Under the pieces are notes generated by a model, which was not told where the DNA came from, searched no databases, and saw only the letters and a list, made by a program, of their open reading frames with translations. A program made the translations under genes and the position numbers. Positions 34,685 to 46,639 of a DNA stretch of 64,000 nucleotides are shown piece after piece (positions within the stretch are counted from its first letter, which is position 1; each line of letters begins with the position of its first letter). The stretch lies in assembly GCA_034769895.1 (NCBI GenBank), contig JAWRYS010000671.1, forward strand, positions 124,001 to 188,000, written 5' to 3'. Source of the stretch: Magicicada septendecula (lineage: Eukaryota; Arthropoda; Insecta; Hemiptera; Cicadidae).

Positions 34685-34849
34685 TGAAGCCTTCTATAGG
34701 TGAAAGCCAGTTTAGGCTGTAAGGTAAAACTTTACGTTTTTACTTATAAAAAACTTAGTGTTCCGAGTCGTCAATATCATAGTGATATTTAGTTAAGTAA
34801 TGGACACGTCATGGACAACGAAATCCAAGAATTTGTTTTTTTTTTGCAG

Positions 34850-35008
34850 GAGAAATGGCCAGTAAAACCAGTAATGACTGGTGGAGTCAAGACATATACA
34901 CAGATTTTGAAAGAAAAGCAGTTTAATGAAAACTACAGGAAACCTTCATATATAGAAGACCTTCATACAGGTTTCACGCTCACTTCCAGCAGTAAAAGTA
35001 CCAGCTGA
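34850..35008 (+). CDS. Candidate terminal exon of the ERI1-like gene
   Basis: Preceded by a strong polypyrimidine tract and CAG (34835-34849). The frame encodes 52 residues, beginning EKWPVKPVMTGGVKTYTQIL and ending in a Ser/Thr-rich tail before TGA (35006-35008). Codon use and acceptor look like a real host exon. Its phase (0) is compatible with the ERI1-like exon ending at 13935, and it is the next good acceptor seen on this strand. AATAAA at 35164-35169 and 35251-35256 could be polyadenylation signals. I do not recognise the peptide itself, so membership in the same gene is inference. Confidence 0.55.
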   Translation, partial: EKWPVKPVMTGGVKTYTQILKEKQFNENYRKPSYIEDLHTGFTLTSSSKSTS

Positions 35009-35734
35009 TAATTCCAGTACCATTCTTCAGCCTATTCTTGTGTACCCTTTGTTTTCCAATACAAAATGTTTTGTTGAGTAGAAGTAAGAGAATATGTGTA
35101 TAAAGATTATTTTAAATAATTAAATTTATTTTGCAAAAAATTCATCATATTAAGCTTATTTAAAATAAACATTAACAGTAAAAAAATGTGTTTTTGTAAT
35201 GCATTCCAGTTCCAATATGTTCAGTGTGCATCTGACATCATGTTAAGAAAAATAAACATAATATGTTACTTAAAAGAATCCTCTATTATATTCATCTAGA
35301 AACATACTTTTATGGTTTGTGTTGTGATGAAGGAAATGTGTTTGAAAAATTTGATCACAAAATCAGTGGTATCTACATTTGTACACTGTTTCTGCTCTTA
35401 GTTCATCCCTGATATAAAGAAACACACGTGACACATGTAAACCAATATTTTATGCTTGAATTAGTTGACGTTGACAATAAAAAACCAATACAGACAAGGT
35501 ACTTATAGGTTGACACTGCATAAGTGCAGAAGTGAAGTGTGTAAATGTTTACATTAACAACAAAAGTAAAATTTGTGTGACTGTGATAGAGCGACAATGA
35601 ATATTTTGTAACACCAGTTAGTGGCTTTTTTTGCATTGTTAAAAAGTAGCAACAAAATTTAAAAAAAATTATTCAAGTTGATTTAAAACAAAAATAGAAG
35701 CTGTGATAATTACTTACCAGTGTGCTGTTTATTG
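35009..35734 (+). other. Possible 3' untranslated region and flank
   Basis: AT-rich, no gene. Contains the two AATAAA motifs named under the preceding exon. Confidence 0.4.
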
Positions 35735-36560
35735 TCAGTTGCCATCATAGACTAACTCGATTCTTTCCACTGTCTCAGAACTTGAATCACTGCCATTAGT
35801 AGTATTGATGGTAAAAGTATCCACAAAAATGTCTGTAATGTTGTAGAGTTGCCGTAGCTTATCTTCTTTGATTACAGATTACATACTCCACTTAATACCA
35901 CTTGTCTGCAGTTCTTTTCTTATTTCCTTCTCTATCAATTGTTTGATATCAGGCAGCTTATATGTTGTGTTGTGGTGGCAACATATCCTTTCAACTGTTT
36001 CCCCATATTAATTCAGTAGGATTGAGAGTACTGTGTTAAGAGGAAGTCTTAAAACAGTATGCTCCACTTTTTCTGCAATATCATCCACTACAAACTTTTC
36101 AAGTGTTTTCAGTTTGTTTCCCCATCTCTAAAAGTTCAACTTCCTTCAATATGTATATTTTTTTAGTTAAGCCCCACACAACAATAATAGTTTTCCCTGC
36201 CACTCACGATTATTAAAGATGGAAAAATGTTAATCCCCTATGGTCTCGTAATGTGATCAATCATCTCAGAATGATATGGGACATTTATCTAATGTAAAAA
36301 TCCATGATTATTACATTATTGCTTGGTAACAGTGTTACAACTTTTTCAAGTTTTTAAACACATTAGCATTTATTTGACTATAATAATCCCCAGTTTTTTT
36401 ATACTCGAATACTAACAAGCTCCCATTTGATAACTTACCTTCATTACTGGCTCGCTTTCGTTATATGGTGGGTTTATCGCAGTTGACAGACGTGACAGAA
36501 AGCTTGTGATGTTTTTATTATGGAATCTCCATACTTTACGTGTTGTGTATTCTTCATGAT
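35735..36560 (-). pseudogene. Decayed DDE transposase, Tc1/mariner-IS630 like
   Basis: Minus-strand translation over several frames gives VVDDIAEKVEHTVLRLP, then LNPTELIWG (the catalytic Glu/Asp block usually written LNPIELxW), then a well preserved C-terminal frame starting KLPDIKQLIEKEIRKEL and ending at the stop at 35735-35737. This matches the end of DDE_3-type transposases common in arthropod genomes. Upstream blocks (to about 36560) are weaker and contain stops. Confidence 0.65.
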
Positions 36561-36695
36561 TAACTTCAATTAACTTCTTCACCAAGTCGAAATGTTGTCT
36601 GTCAAAAATTACAGTTTACTATTTTTCTGATAAATTCAAATGCCATATACTTTAAAAGTTCATTGAGGCTGTAAAAATACTTGTAAAAAAATTAA

Positions 36696-37702
36696 ATGTT
36701 AAAAAACCGAACTGCCATGGAAGTTACATCCTTTACCATAAATATAATCAAGGAGCTTTATAAAGATAAGGCTTATGTGCGAGTAGGTAATAAACTATCA
36801 GAGGTGATCTATCCCACCAAGGGCTTAAGACAGGGCTGTAGTTTTTCGCCATTATTATTCAATATGTACTTAGAAGTCACGGTACAACAATGGAGGAGAA
36901 GCTGGGGTAGAATGAGTATCACTATCGGAGAAGACTGCTTGTTTAATATCCAATTTGCTGATGACCAAGCAGTAATAGCACAAGATTCTTATGACTTGGA
37001 ATTTATGCTCACCCGACTATACAAGGCATATGAAACTTGGGGATTGAATGTTAATGTAAATAAGGCAGAATATATAGCCATTAATTCCAATGCCAGATTT
37101 GAAGTATTAAAGACAGTACGTCAGTTGAACAGGTTGATGAATTTAAATACCTAGGGGCACTAATAACATGGGAAGGCCTAGGATAACCTGAAACAAAAAA
37201 CAAATAGAACAGCAGGAAAGTTTTAGGAAGCTTGAACTCTATTTGGTGGGACAAACATATTTCGAGAGCCACAAAGTTTCATATAGGAAAAGCTTTTGTT
37301 GAATCAGTTCTGTCTTACGACTGTGAAGTATGGACGTTGAGCACGGAAATTATACAACAATTGAATGCCGTGGCAATGGATTATCTCCGTAGAAGTGCCG
37401 GAGTCTCAAGAAGGGAGAGAATAACCAGCGAGTAGATCAGAAGAAGGATGCATGCAGAAGACACAATTATTAACAGAGTAGAACGAAGAGGCATAAAGTG
37501 GTTCAGTCACTTACTCCAAATGGATGAACAGAGATGGCTGAGGAATATATTTCAGTGGAAGCCCCCAGGCAGAGGAAAGAGGGGCAGACCTATACTGTCC
37601 TGGTATGAAAACATGAGGAAGGCTATGGAACATCATAACTTGGGAGAAGAAGATGCACAGGGCAGAAATAGATGGCGGTTAGGTGTGGGTATGCGGCAAT
37701 AG
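36696..37702 (+). pseudogene. LINE reverse transcriptase, 5'-truncated and broken
   Basis: Three frames in order. 36696-37154 contains the RT palm: KGLRQGCSFSPLLFN and the polymerase motif Phe-Ala-Asp-Asp (IQFADDQAVIA). 37135-37435 has FKYLGALIT, then the CEVWTL block. 37448-37702 has RGIKWFSHLLQMD and the basic RGKRGRP motif, ending RWRLGVGMRQ and a stop. This is the common layout of an insect non-LTR element; endonuclease and ORF1 are missing. The short tail after the stop is not poly(A). Confidence 0.88.
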
Positions 37703-37929
37703 CCGATGAAAATCTCTTTGAGAGAGAGAGTACCAATAATATTTTTGCTATACTATTATAGCCAATGTATATAATATATACACACTATACTATATATTTC
37801 TAGTGTGTAGAATAGAAGCTCTACATAAAGAGAATTGTACTTTTAATAGCTCATGTAATGTAATTGTCATGCATGTTCTCTAATTATATTAATTATAGAA
37901 GTCTAATTCAAGGGTCTTGGCTCTGTAAT

Positions 37930-38460
37930 GAGATGTTATAACATGAAAGGGTCATATATATCATATGGTTATGTACCTTAGCACCAAACATTTATAGAAA
38001 ATCCATCCTGATACCACATTGTAGAATGTGGTTTGACTTCTGGTCACCAGTGAGAATTTGCATTTTGTTGAAACCATCACGAGTAAAAGTAGCTTCATCC
38101 AGAAACAGTAATTCTAAAATCATGTAGCAGTTTACATTAGTTAATTCACAAAACTGCAGTCACCCAGCATAATCTGGCTGAAGTTACTGCACTTGAGATG
38201 GATACAGTCCATGAAAGTGTAGTGTTTGTTATACACTAGACTAGTTTATGGAATAAAGAACTTTTTTCAGCCTCATCGTACTATTCAAGTCGACTTTCAA
38301 ACAAAATACAAATTTAAGAAAGTACCTGTCTCACACAAATTGTTAAACATTCTACTAAATACCTTACAGTCTGGAACTATAGGTTTAGGACACCTACATA
38401 GATATCCTGCAACTGATGCTTTTGTATTTCTATTGCAAATCCATGTACATAAACCGTATT
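37930..38460 (-). pseudogene. Decayed Tc1/mariner-like transposase (DUF4817-type)
   Basis: Minus-strand translation gives, in order, a CRCPKPIVPDCKVFSRMF-like N-terminal helix-turn-helix region, YTFMDCIHLKCSNFSQIM (usual form YPFHLQRVQxLxPxDY), then FLDEATFTRDGFNKMQ, equivalent to the FTDEATFTRDGI catalytic-Asp block, and remains of the following VNVWAG and YLIGP regions. The ordered matches identify a transposase of this group despite many stops. Confidence 0.6.
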
Positions 38461-41400
38461 AGCACATTTAGCACGAGTGCATAAGCAAGATATTTTTAAA
38501 ATATGTAACAAAACTATAGTTCTTATAAACATACATTACAAATAAATCTTAAACATAAAAAAAAATTAAATTCTTACAGGTACTGGTTAAACTCAAGTTT
38601 TAAATGCAAATAGACGCAAAACAGCCAAGCAACTGCAAATGCATAACATCATTTATGTGGACAACAATGCATTGGCTGTTGACACAGAGATGTGGTATTT
38701 CTCCATCATAATGTGAAATCCATAAGTTGTCACACCACTAATATACTATTATTGACATGGTACAATTGTTTTGGCAGTGCTCACAACCATGATACTCAGT
38801 GTGCCTGATTTGAATACTGATAACACAGTATTATTGTTATTTCAGGATGGTGGTGAGTATGAGCGGATTTACAATAAGTGCTACAGAGCACCAATCGTAA
38901 TGCAAAATGTTAATAGTTGTGCTTATGTATTATTGATACATTTTATTGTATTAGAGTGAATTGTGTTTCAATCATAGTAGATCATCATACTAAATTTTAA
39001 ACATTTACAAACTGAATGTGCTTTCACTGTTTGACAGACCAACATGGTAACTATAGTATCCTAATTAGTTGTTTGTGAATGAGTAGTTAAGGTTTTCACT
39101 TCTCTGTAAGTCACCATTGGAGCTGCAGTGTGTGCAGCTCATATTTTTCCTGAAACGACTATCTCCCTTGACCTGATGTAAACAAATGGTTAAGCAGCAC
39201 CTCAGTATTAAATTTACTTCCTAGTGAACATGTTGTTCTATACATACTGTGTGTTATAATTTGTTAAAGTGCAAAAAAATTATTCAAATCTAAATCTACA
39301 ACTAAATGAAATATTATATTCTAACAATTTATGAACGTGATTAAAAGAGTAAGACTAGAAAATGTAAAAGAAACCTAATTTTTAAAATCACATCAAGCTT
39401 TGTTATTAATTAGTTTCATGCAGAACCTTTAATAATTTTACCTGCTAGTCAAGACGTTGCTGATGGTGAATACTACTGAAACAGTTGTACCATATTAATA
39501 ATAAATTAATTATGTGACAACGTGTGTCTTTCATTCAAAAATGGTAGATTTCATTTCATTCATTCCAAAGAGTCGGCTTCAGGGTAAATTTCAATTAACA
39601 TATTGTTTGAAGAATAAAATTTAAGGTAAAATATTTTATAATAATTTATATAAAACAAAACATCTGATAATTTTTGTCTGCTTTAGATTCTTCATACTGT
39701 CTGACATGTTTTAAAAAATTAAAGTAGAGATTTTTAAACCTGTATATGTTATTGACAAAGTTTTCTTTGAATTAAATTACTTTTCAACAAAATGTTATTT
39801 GAAAATTTTCTTTGTTTATTATGAATTTAACAGTATTTTTAACCATACCTAAAAATTATGTTTTTTTACTCCAGTTTTCCACTTCTCAGTTAATTTATTG
39901 AAGACCCAGCTCTGGGGCCTCAACATATGGAATCATAACATATGTTCAGGAAACATATGGAACTACTGATTTTTCCCCCATATTTTGATTCTATGAATTT
40001 TCTAATCACATTATTTTACCTTCAGAACACAAATATGATAGAAATTTTGACCTGTTCATAACACAAGAACAAAGTATGTCCCAGGTGTAGGTACTGGAAT
40101 CCCGGTTTCCAGCTCCTAGAATTGAAATTTCATACTTTGTTGATCTGTTGGTGTTTTCAGCCTAACTGGCCTTGCAACTTATGTTTTCATGTTCTTCTAA
40201 AAAAAGTAGCCTAATTATTGACAGAAGTTCACACAAAATACTATGAATTTCTGTCAGGTTTTTGCTGTCTAAATTTTATAAAATTTGGTGTAAAGCCTTT
40301 AATTTTCAACCAACACAGTGCCTTCAGACATTGTTTCTGACACTTATTAATTCGAAATGTTGTACAGTAGATGAGCAAGGAACACATGTGGTAATTCCTA
40401 AAGTCTGCACTTAATTTGGCATCTATTACACTTGGATTGCTTGGTCATGCCATCATTGCTGTCACAGTGCACATTATTTATGAACTGGCCCTTATAATTT
40501 ACTTGCAATTTGGAGTTTTGTTTTGTAAGTATATAAACTACTGACACTAATCCTTAAAGTATATTTTAATAAATGAACTTGTTAGAAAAAAATTAATTTT
40601 CCTTAAGGTATATCCAAATAGATGAAACTTCTAAAAAATGGCATTATTATAACTTTTTTTATATACTATAAAACTTCTTTTTTTACACACATATGCTGAT
40701 TTAGTGAGAAGAATGGGCTGCAGTATTTTTATTAACGACATCAATGGTGTTTTCATTCATGTTTCATCATTTACTGGAATTCTTATGTAATATATAGTCA
40801 ATTGTTATATTACATGTTATGTAATGAAATGTTGTAAAACTTACTGTCTATTATGAAATAATCATTCCCCAATTGATGGAATAATTATTTTATCAAATAT
40901 TGCAAAAATATTTCACACAGTGTCAGTTAACATAGTACTGTGTTATGATTAACCTACACTTTCGTATCAGCCCGTACACTTATGTTGTCACTTTAATGGC
41001 AATGTTGTAGTGGTAACTGATTCTATATGTTCAATTTTTAATGGCAATTTTATATTTATGTAGTCTTTTGCTTCTTGACTTTGACAATTTCAAGAAGGTT
41101 CAACTTTGACATTTTCTATATTATGATTTGTTAAGACTGTAATTTGTTTTTTATTCGAAATTTCTTCAGAGTAATACAAAGACTTAACACACTATCCACC
41201 ATAATATGTGAATTTTACTTTGTATTGTGCATATAGACAGTAGCTTTTAAGTACAGTACATATATTGTAACTTTTTCATGTAGTCTTCTTGTTCTTCTTA
41301 ACCTAAAGAATAAAATATTATTTGGAGTAAACGTTTCTCTACCAATTTGCAGGAGATTAGGGTCATTTTTCTTCTCCGTTGTGTAGAATAAACTTCATTA

Positions 41401-41758
41401 ACCTACTGCTGATTTCCTGGAGGTGCTTTCAGACATGAGATAGAGATATGTAATAGGCTATATCTATGTAACAAAGGCAACTAATTATTTGTACAAAGTT
41501 TGTCACATGATTTATTAACACTCTGATACTAGAGTATAATATTCTTGTACATATAAATTAATCGTAAGCTAGGTAGAAGGTAAACATGGACTTGAATACA
41601 GTTATCAAGCAGTGGACCCAGCTTGTATTTGTAACTAAAGGACAAATAGTTGAATCTGTTCTGGTTATTGTTAGTTTCATGGATGAGGAAAATGGAATTC
41701 AAAAGAATTTAAATAAAGTTTCTGCTTCCATATTTAGTATACCTTTTCATTAATAAGG
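38461..41758. other. AT-rich noncoding sequence
   Basis: No coding sequence recognised over 3.3 kb. A compact hairpin is at 40068-40141 (separate entry). Confidence 0.45.
40068..40141. repeat. 74-bp hairpin-forming sequence
   Basis: An 11-bp perfect outer stem, AACAAAGTATG with CATACTTTGTT, encloses a second stem, CTGGAA with TTCCAG, around TCCCGGT. It could be a foldback remnant or a small hairpin RNA. Confidence 0.5.
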
Positions 41759-42698
41759 GTAGTGACCAGGGGCGAACCTAGGATTTCATTTCGGGGGGGG
41801 GGGATTTTTCAGCCACATATCCTTTCCTTAGAGTATTGTTTTTCTCATAATATAATGGAAATCATACCAACAAATTAAAACTAATGGACAAATAATGTCT
41901 GTAATTCACTAATATCATTAAAATCAATTAAAAACATACATAAGATAGGTTCCGTATCGGATACATATTTATTGCATGTTTCATTTTTAAAAAGTCAGAA
42001 ATTTTTGAGTAAATTTGGTCAAATAAAGTGCGTTAATTATGCGAGTACATAGCATAGCACTGGAACTGTCGACTTTTAATGTCACGTAACTCCAAAAATC
42101 GCCGTACGCTCCATGCCCTGTCTTTTTTGTAGCCCAAAAGCAAACAGTTCCTTCATTGCAGAATTAAATAAATCAACTAACATGGCTCAAGCACAGTGTA
42201 AAGCACGTCGTCACATGAATCATATGTTTCAAGTTGCCTGTAACAACCAGAAAATCATGTTCTCCTACTATCTTTCGGGTCGACTTGTTTCATTTTTCAC
42301 CATTTCTTTCAACACATTTTACATTTATTATTGAGTATAAGCTGGCTCCGAGCTTTAAATGGGCTGACTGGGCAAATGCCCAGGGCGCCTGCTCCAAGGG
42401 GGCGCCAAGGAACAAAAAACAATACGCGTTAAGACAGTTGAGTGTTATTGTTAAAATTCTAGGAATTAAGGAAACTACGTTCGAATGCACGCCGGCACGC
42501 GCCAAGGAATATGTAATGAATAATATATTACGCACGCATATTCTTTTATTTTCAAGAACTGATGTTTTAATTTTTGTTGTGTGTAGCCTACGTAGTGATT
42601 AGATCACTTGCAATACTGAAATGCTATCGGTACTAATAGTTTATACTTGGGGAAAAAACCAAAATTTACACATTCAACAATAACTTGGTGTGGTAGGG

Positions 42699-45600
42699 GC
42701 AGCGGCGGATTATCCATTAGGCCCGGGCCTAGGGGCCGCAGGCCTTTTTTTTGCTTAAATTATTTTTATAGATTCTTTATTTTTCATAATGTTTAACAAA
42801 AGCGTTTTACAGTTGCAAATCGCAATTTCGATCTTATGTTAATTTATAAATTATATAAAACTAAATTAAATGTCTCAAATTCTTCCCATCATTTAAACAA
42901 CGTTCTCTATTGCGTCACCAGGTGCCACTAGCTGCTAACAGTCATTGAGTATGACGCATGGCATCATTCTCCAACCCTGGTCCCGACCTGTATGTACGGG
43001 TGTGCCTGAACAACAAAGCAGCTGTTTGTTTTGAGGTTATTGTTACTGGTTAGCCTATAAAGTTGGGGGAAAGTTTTAGTTCTACAAGTCGACAAGTGCG
43101 TTGTATTAACTAGTGTTGAATGTTTTTGTGTGCGAAGTGCGACTCTGTGTGAGGCTAAACGCTTACAGTAGGCATCTTAAACTCAAACATGAGTAAAAAT
43201 TTACACACCGCAAGTGGAGCTTACAAACGTAAGTTAAAAAAAGCTAAGGACGATGCTCATTTGAAATCTTTGCAAAAAACAGTTAAGTTAGATAAGTTTT
43301 TTACAACTTCAACGATTTTGCAAAGTATTGATTATAAAAATACTGTTTTAAATGATAGGCCTAGTTGTAGCGTTAACGAATCTGAAGTTACAGATTCTGT
43401 AATGGTTTTGCAAAATACAAGTACTGATCCTGAAAATACTGTTTTAAACGATATTCTGTTAGATTCAGAAGCACGAGCACAGTCTAACTGTAATGTGCAA
43501 GGACAAATTCTTGAACTTGATTTAACAGACCCAAATTTTTGGGGACCATTAACAAATGAGCTAAAAGATAAAATTGTTAAAAGCCTACCACAGGACTTGT
43601 CAAAAATAACTGACTGTGATTTTTCGAAATCTAAACGCGTTTATCCAGACAAGACAAGATATGCCAACAAAACTATGTTATTTACTCATTTACAAAATGG
43701 ACAATTACAAAAAAGAGAGTGGTTAATGTATTTGAACTCTAAAGGTTGTTTTTATTGTGTACCGTGCAAGCTTTTCCATACAAATGAAAATGATACTGAA
43801 AACGCATTTATTCATGGTTTTAACGATTGGAAAAATAGTTCTAGACTTTTACAACATGAAAAAAGTTCTGAACACAGAGTTAACACGCAATCTTACGTTA
43901 TGAGAGGCAATGTACTTGGAAAAATTGATTCTGCTCTTCATCAAAAGTATTTAATAGAAGTGAACTATTGGCACAAGGTTTTAACTCGTGTTGTTCATGT
44001 AATTAAATTTCTTGGTGCTCGTGGACTAGCCTTTCGGGGTTCTGAAAATGAAGTTTTTGGATCTCTATCAAATGGCAACTTTCTAGGAATTCTTGAGGTA
44101 ATAGCTGAATACGATGATTTTTTAAAGATCCACATACAAAACCATGGCAATCCTGGGCAAGGAAAGATAAGTTACTTGTCAAAAACAATCTGTAATGAAT
44201 TTATTGAAACAATGTACAATAAAATTGTTTCAACAATTGTCGAGGAGTTAAAATCAAGCAAATACTACTCTAAGTGTTGATTCAACACCTGATATAACTC
44301 GTCATGACCAATTAACTTTTATTGTTCGCTATGTTTTAAATAATGGATGTCCAACAGAGAGATTTCTTAAGTTTATTTGAATGGAAAACCACACTGCTGC
44401 TGAAATGGAAGCATTAATTTTGAACACGCTTTCGTCACTAGACATTTCTATTGATGATATGAGAGGTCAATCGTACGACAATGCCGCAAACATGTCTGGG
44501 CAATATTCAGGACTTCAAGCTCTAATTAAAAGTCGCAACCCTCTTGCAGAATTCATTCCATGTTCACCACACTCGCTGAATTTGGTGGGCACGCACGCAG
44601 CTAACTGCTGCCTTCAAGCAACCAAACTATTTATGTTTATGCAAGAGTTATATGTGTTTTTCAGCGCATCAACTTCAAGATGGGCAATAATTGAAAACAT
44701 GATAAAAGACAGTAACATCAAGAAAAAACTCTTGCCCAAAAGACTAAATATAACCAGATGGTCAGCCAAATGGCATGCGTCAAGAACTTTACTACTTCAT
44801 TACTGGGAGTTTTATAAAGCACAAGATATTTCTGAAAACCCACAAGAAAAGCCAGAATCCAGAGCTGCAGCAGAAGGATTATGTCATTTTTTTGGATGAA
44901 TAGAAATAGCGATATTACTTGTATTATGGAGTGATATTCTGGAGCGCTTTAATGCGCCAAGTAAAACTATGCAAAGCATTAGTACTGAATTAGGAATTAT
45001 TTGCAATCTATACAAATCCCTTTCAGAATATGTACAAGGATTACGAGAACGATTTGACTATTACGAGATGAAGGGTATGGAATTGTGCAAAAGTGAGGCT
45101 GCTGACTACGATCTAGATTCAAAGAGGACAAGAAAGAGAAAAACATTTCATGATGAATCAAAGAATGATAATGATACCTGCAACACCTGCAGACTTGATG
45201 GGAGACAAGACATGATTGTAAATAAATTTTATCCCATAATCGACAACATTTCCAGTGAGCTTAAAAACAGATCGAAAATTTATTTCGATCAGAATGAAGT
45301 TTTTGGTTTCATATACAAACTTTTTACCTTGGAAAATGAAGAAATTCGGGAAAAAGCTTCCGTTTTGGCCCAGAAATATCCTGCTGACCTTACCTCAGAT
45401 CTTGGTGGAGAATTTGTTCATTTTAAGGTGTTTATCAAGGCTCTTAAATTAAATGTAAAGTATCACCATTTGCCTGCTGAGTTCTTGAAGTTTATACATG
45501 AAAAACAGTTGACAACTCTTTTCCCCAACATTGACACAGCTTTGAGAATTTTTTTGTGTATGATGTCAACAAATATATCTGGTGAAAGATCTTTGAGTAT

Positions 45601-46222
45601 TTTGAAACGAGTAAAAAATTATCTTCGTAACTCAACCACAGACTACAGACTTTCAAGCTTAACCAGTTTCACAGCAAATGCAGAAATTTTGTCAGAAATG
45701 AACTTTGATGATATTATTAAGGACTTTTCTTTAATGAAAGCACGGAAAGTTGATTTGTAGTTTATTATTATTTTTTAATGAAACTGTTTTTAGCACATTA
45801 ACTTCAGCTATTGCTATGTACTTTTGATTTCCTTATTGATCTTATAATGAATTATTTATTAACTGTCTTTACATTTCAATAAAAATATCTTTTATTTAGC
45901 AATGATTAGGCTATTTTTTATATCCAATCCAAAAACTATGCTTCAAAGGAAAGTTTCACGATTTGTATAGCTTAAATTAATAAATAATTGATTTTTTTAC
46001 ATAATTTCATAATACTGATCAAATTTTATTCAATTAACACGTAAACTATTTCCTTGAAACTTAATCTGGTATTGCAATTTTTTAAAATATTTTTTTATTT
46101 TTGTTTTCATTACAAATTTCTATTTTTAAAGGTCAATGTAAAACCCTTGTTGTACATGAGGTTGGGGGGGGGGCGCAGAGCAAATCGGGCCTAGGGACCC
46201 AAGGGCGTCTAATCCGCCACTG
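42699..46222 (+). mobile_element. Inner hAT element, 3.5 kb, ZMYM1-like transposase
   Basis: The left end CAGCGGCGGATTATCC and the right end, on the other strand, CAGTGGCGGATTAGAC are inverted repeats, both continuing into CCTAGG motifs. The flanks are G-rich and the 8-bp duplication is imperfect (GGTAGGGG against GGGGAGGG), so the outer limits rest on the repeats. It encodes a long hAT transposase. Confidence 0.82.
43189..45760 (+). pseudogene. hAT transposase with TTF-type zinc finger (ZMYM1-like)
   Basis: The first frame (43189-44280, 363 aa) has a Lys-rich N-terminus, a TTF-type zinc finger (about residues 185-230, with GCFYCVPCKLF and a downstream His), and the start of the DUF4371 region. 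After a frame change near 44275 the core continues (VDSTPDI, then RGQSYDNAANMSG, then CSPHSLNLVG), with in-frame stops near 44380 and 44899. The last frame (to 45760) has the hAT C-terminal dimerisation block (NISGERSLSILKRVK). All parts of a transposase of about 850 residues are present with few lesions, so this insertion is relatively young. Confidence 0.9.
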
Positions 46223-46639
46223 GGGGAGGGGGGAGAAAAGTAAAAAAATTAAAGGGGGCGGCTATAAGAATGCTTTGCCCAGGGTGCAAGGTACTTGAAA
46301 TCGGGGCCTGAGTATAAGACCTATTACACAGCCCAACACATGTTTTGGTGCCGGGGCTTTTTCAGCTGATTTTGCGTGTATTTGATATGCTGAATTTGAA
46401 TTTGACATTAGTTTTAGCCTATGAGCTCTTGTTTGTAAAAAATCACAATAGTGTAATTTACGTTATCCCATTTAAATTAGGCCTAAGGTATAGGTGATAA
46501 ATTTAAAATGAACAGCCCTATTTTAATTTCTAATTTAATTTATTGACTCGAAAAACCCCATAGTAACATATCATTATCCCTACAGTAGCTAAAATAACAA
46601 TTATTATTCAAAATAATAAGATAAAAAGACAAGGAAAAG

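Larger units (their letters stand above)
33305..34790. repeat. Near-perfect 737-bp inverted repeat of Penelope-like element ends
   Basis: The left arm 33305-34041 and right arm 34053-34790 are reverse complements with only a few base differences, separated by 11 bases. Each arm carries the 3' part of a Penelope-like element with a GIY-YIG endonuclease gene and its 3' flank, arranged head to head with the 5'-truncated ends in the centre. Penelope-like elements often leave inverted or tandem partial copies. Confidence 0.92.
13936..34849 (+). other. Putative 20.9 kb intron of the ERI1-like gene
   Basis: It lies between the donor at 13936 and the acceptor ending in TTTTTTGCAG at 34849. Phases on both sides are 0, so joining the two exons keeps frame. 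It contains a pogo/Tigger, an XPG-nuclease transposon, an LTR element and Penelope-like sequence. That the two exons belong together is inferred; smaller exons in between cannot be excluded. Confidence 0.5.
42342..46310. mobile_element. Middle hAT-like element carrying another hAT
   Basis: Flanked by an exact 8-bp duplication, AGTATAAG (42334-42341 and 46311-46318). The ends are CTGGCTCCGAGCTTTAAA on the left and CAGGCCCCGATTTCAAG inward on the right, imperfect inverted repeats. Without the inner element it is only about 445 bp with no gene, so it is a small non-autonomous element. Confidence 0.8.

Noticed and set aside
33305..34790. A CRISPR array or other prokaryotic system in this or any other repeat stretch
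   Set aside because: No regularly spaced short direct repeats; all repeats are explained by eukaryotic mobile elements or microsatellites.
42290..42602. Short frames around the GC-rich patch
   Set aside because: They span the terminal repeat and interior of the middle non-autonomous element.
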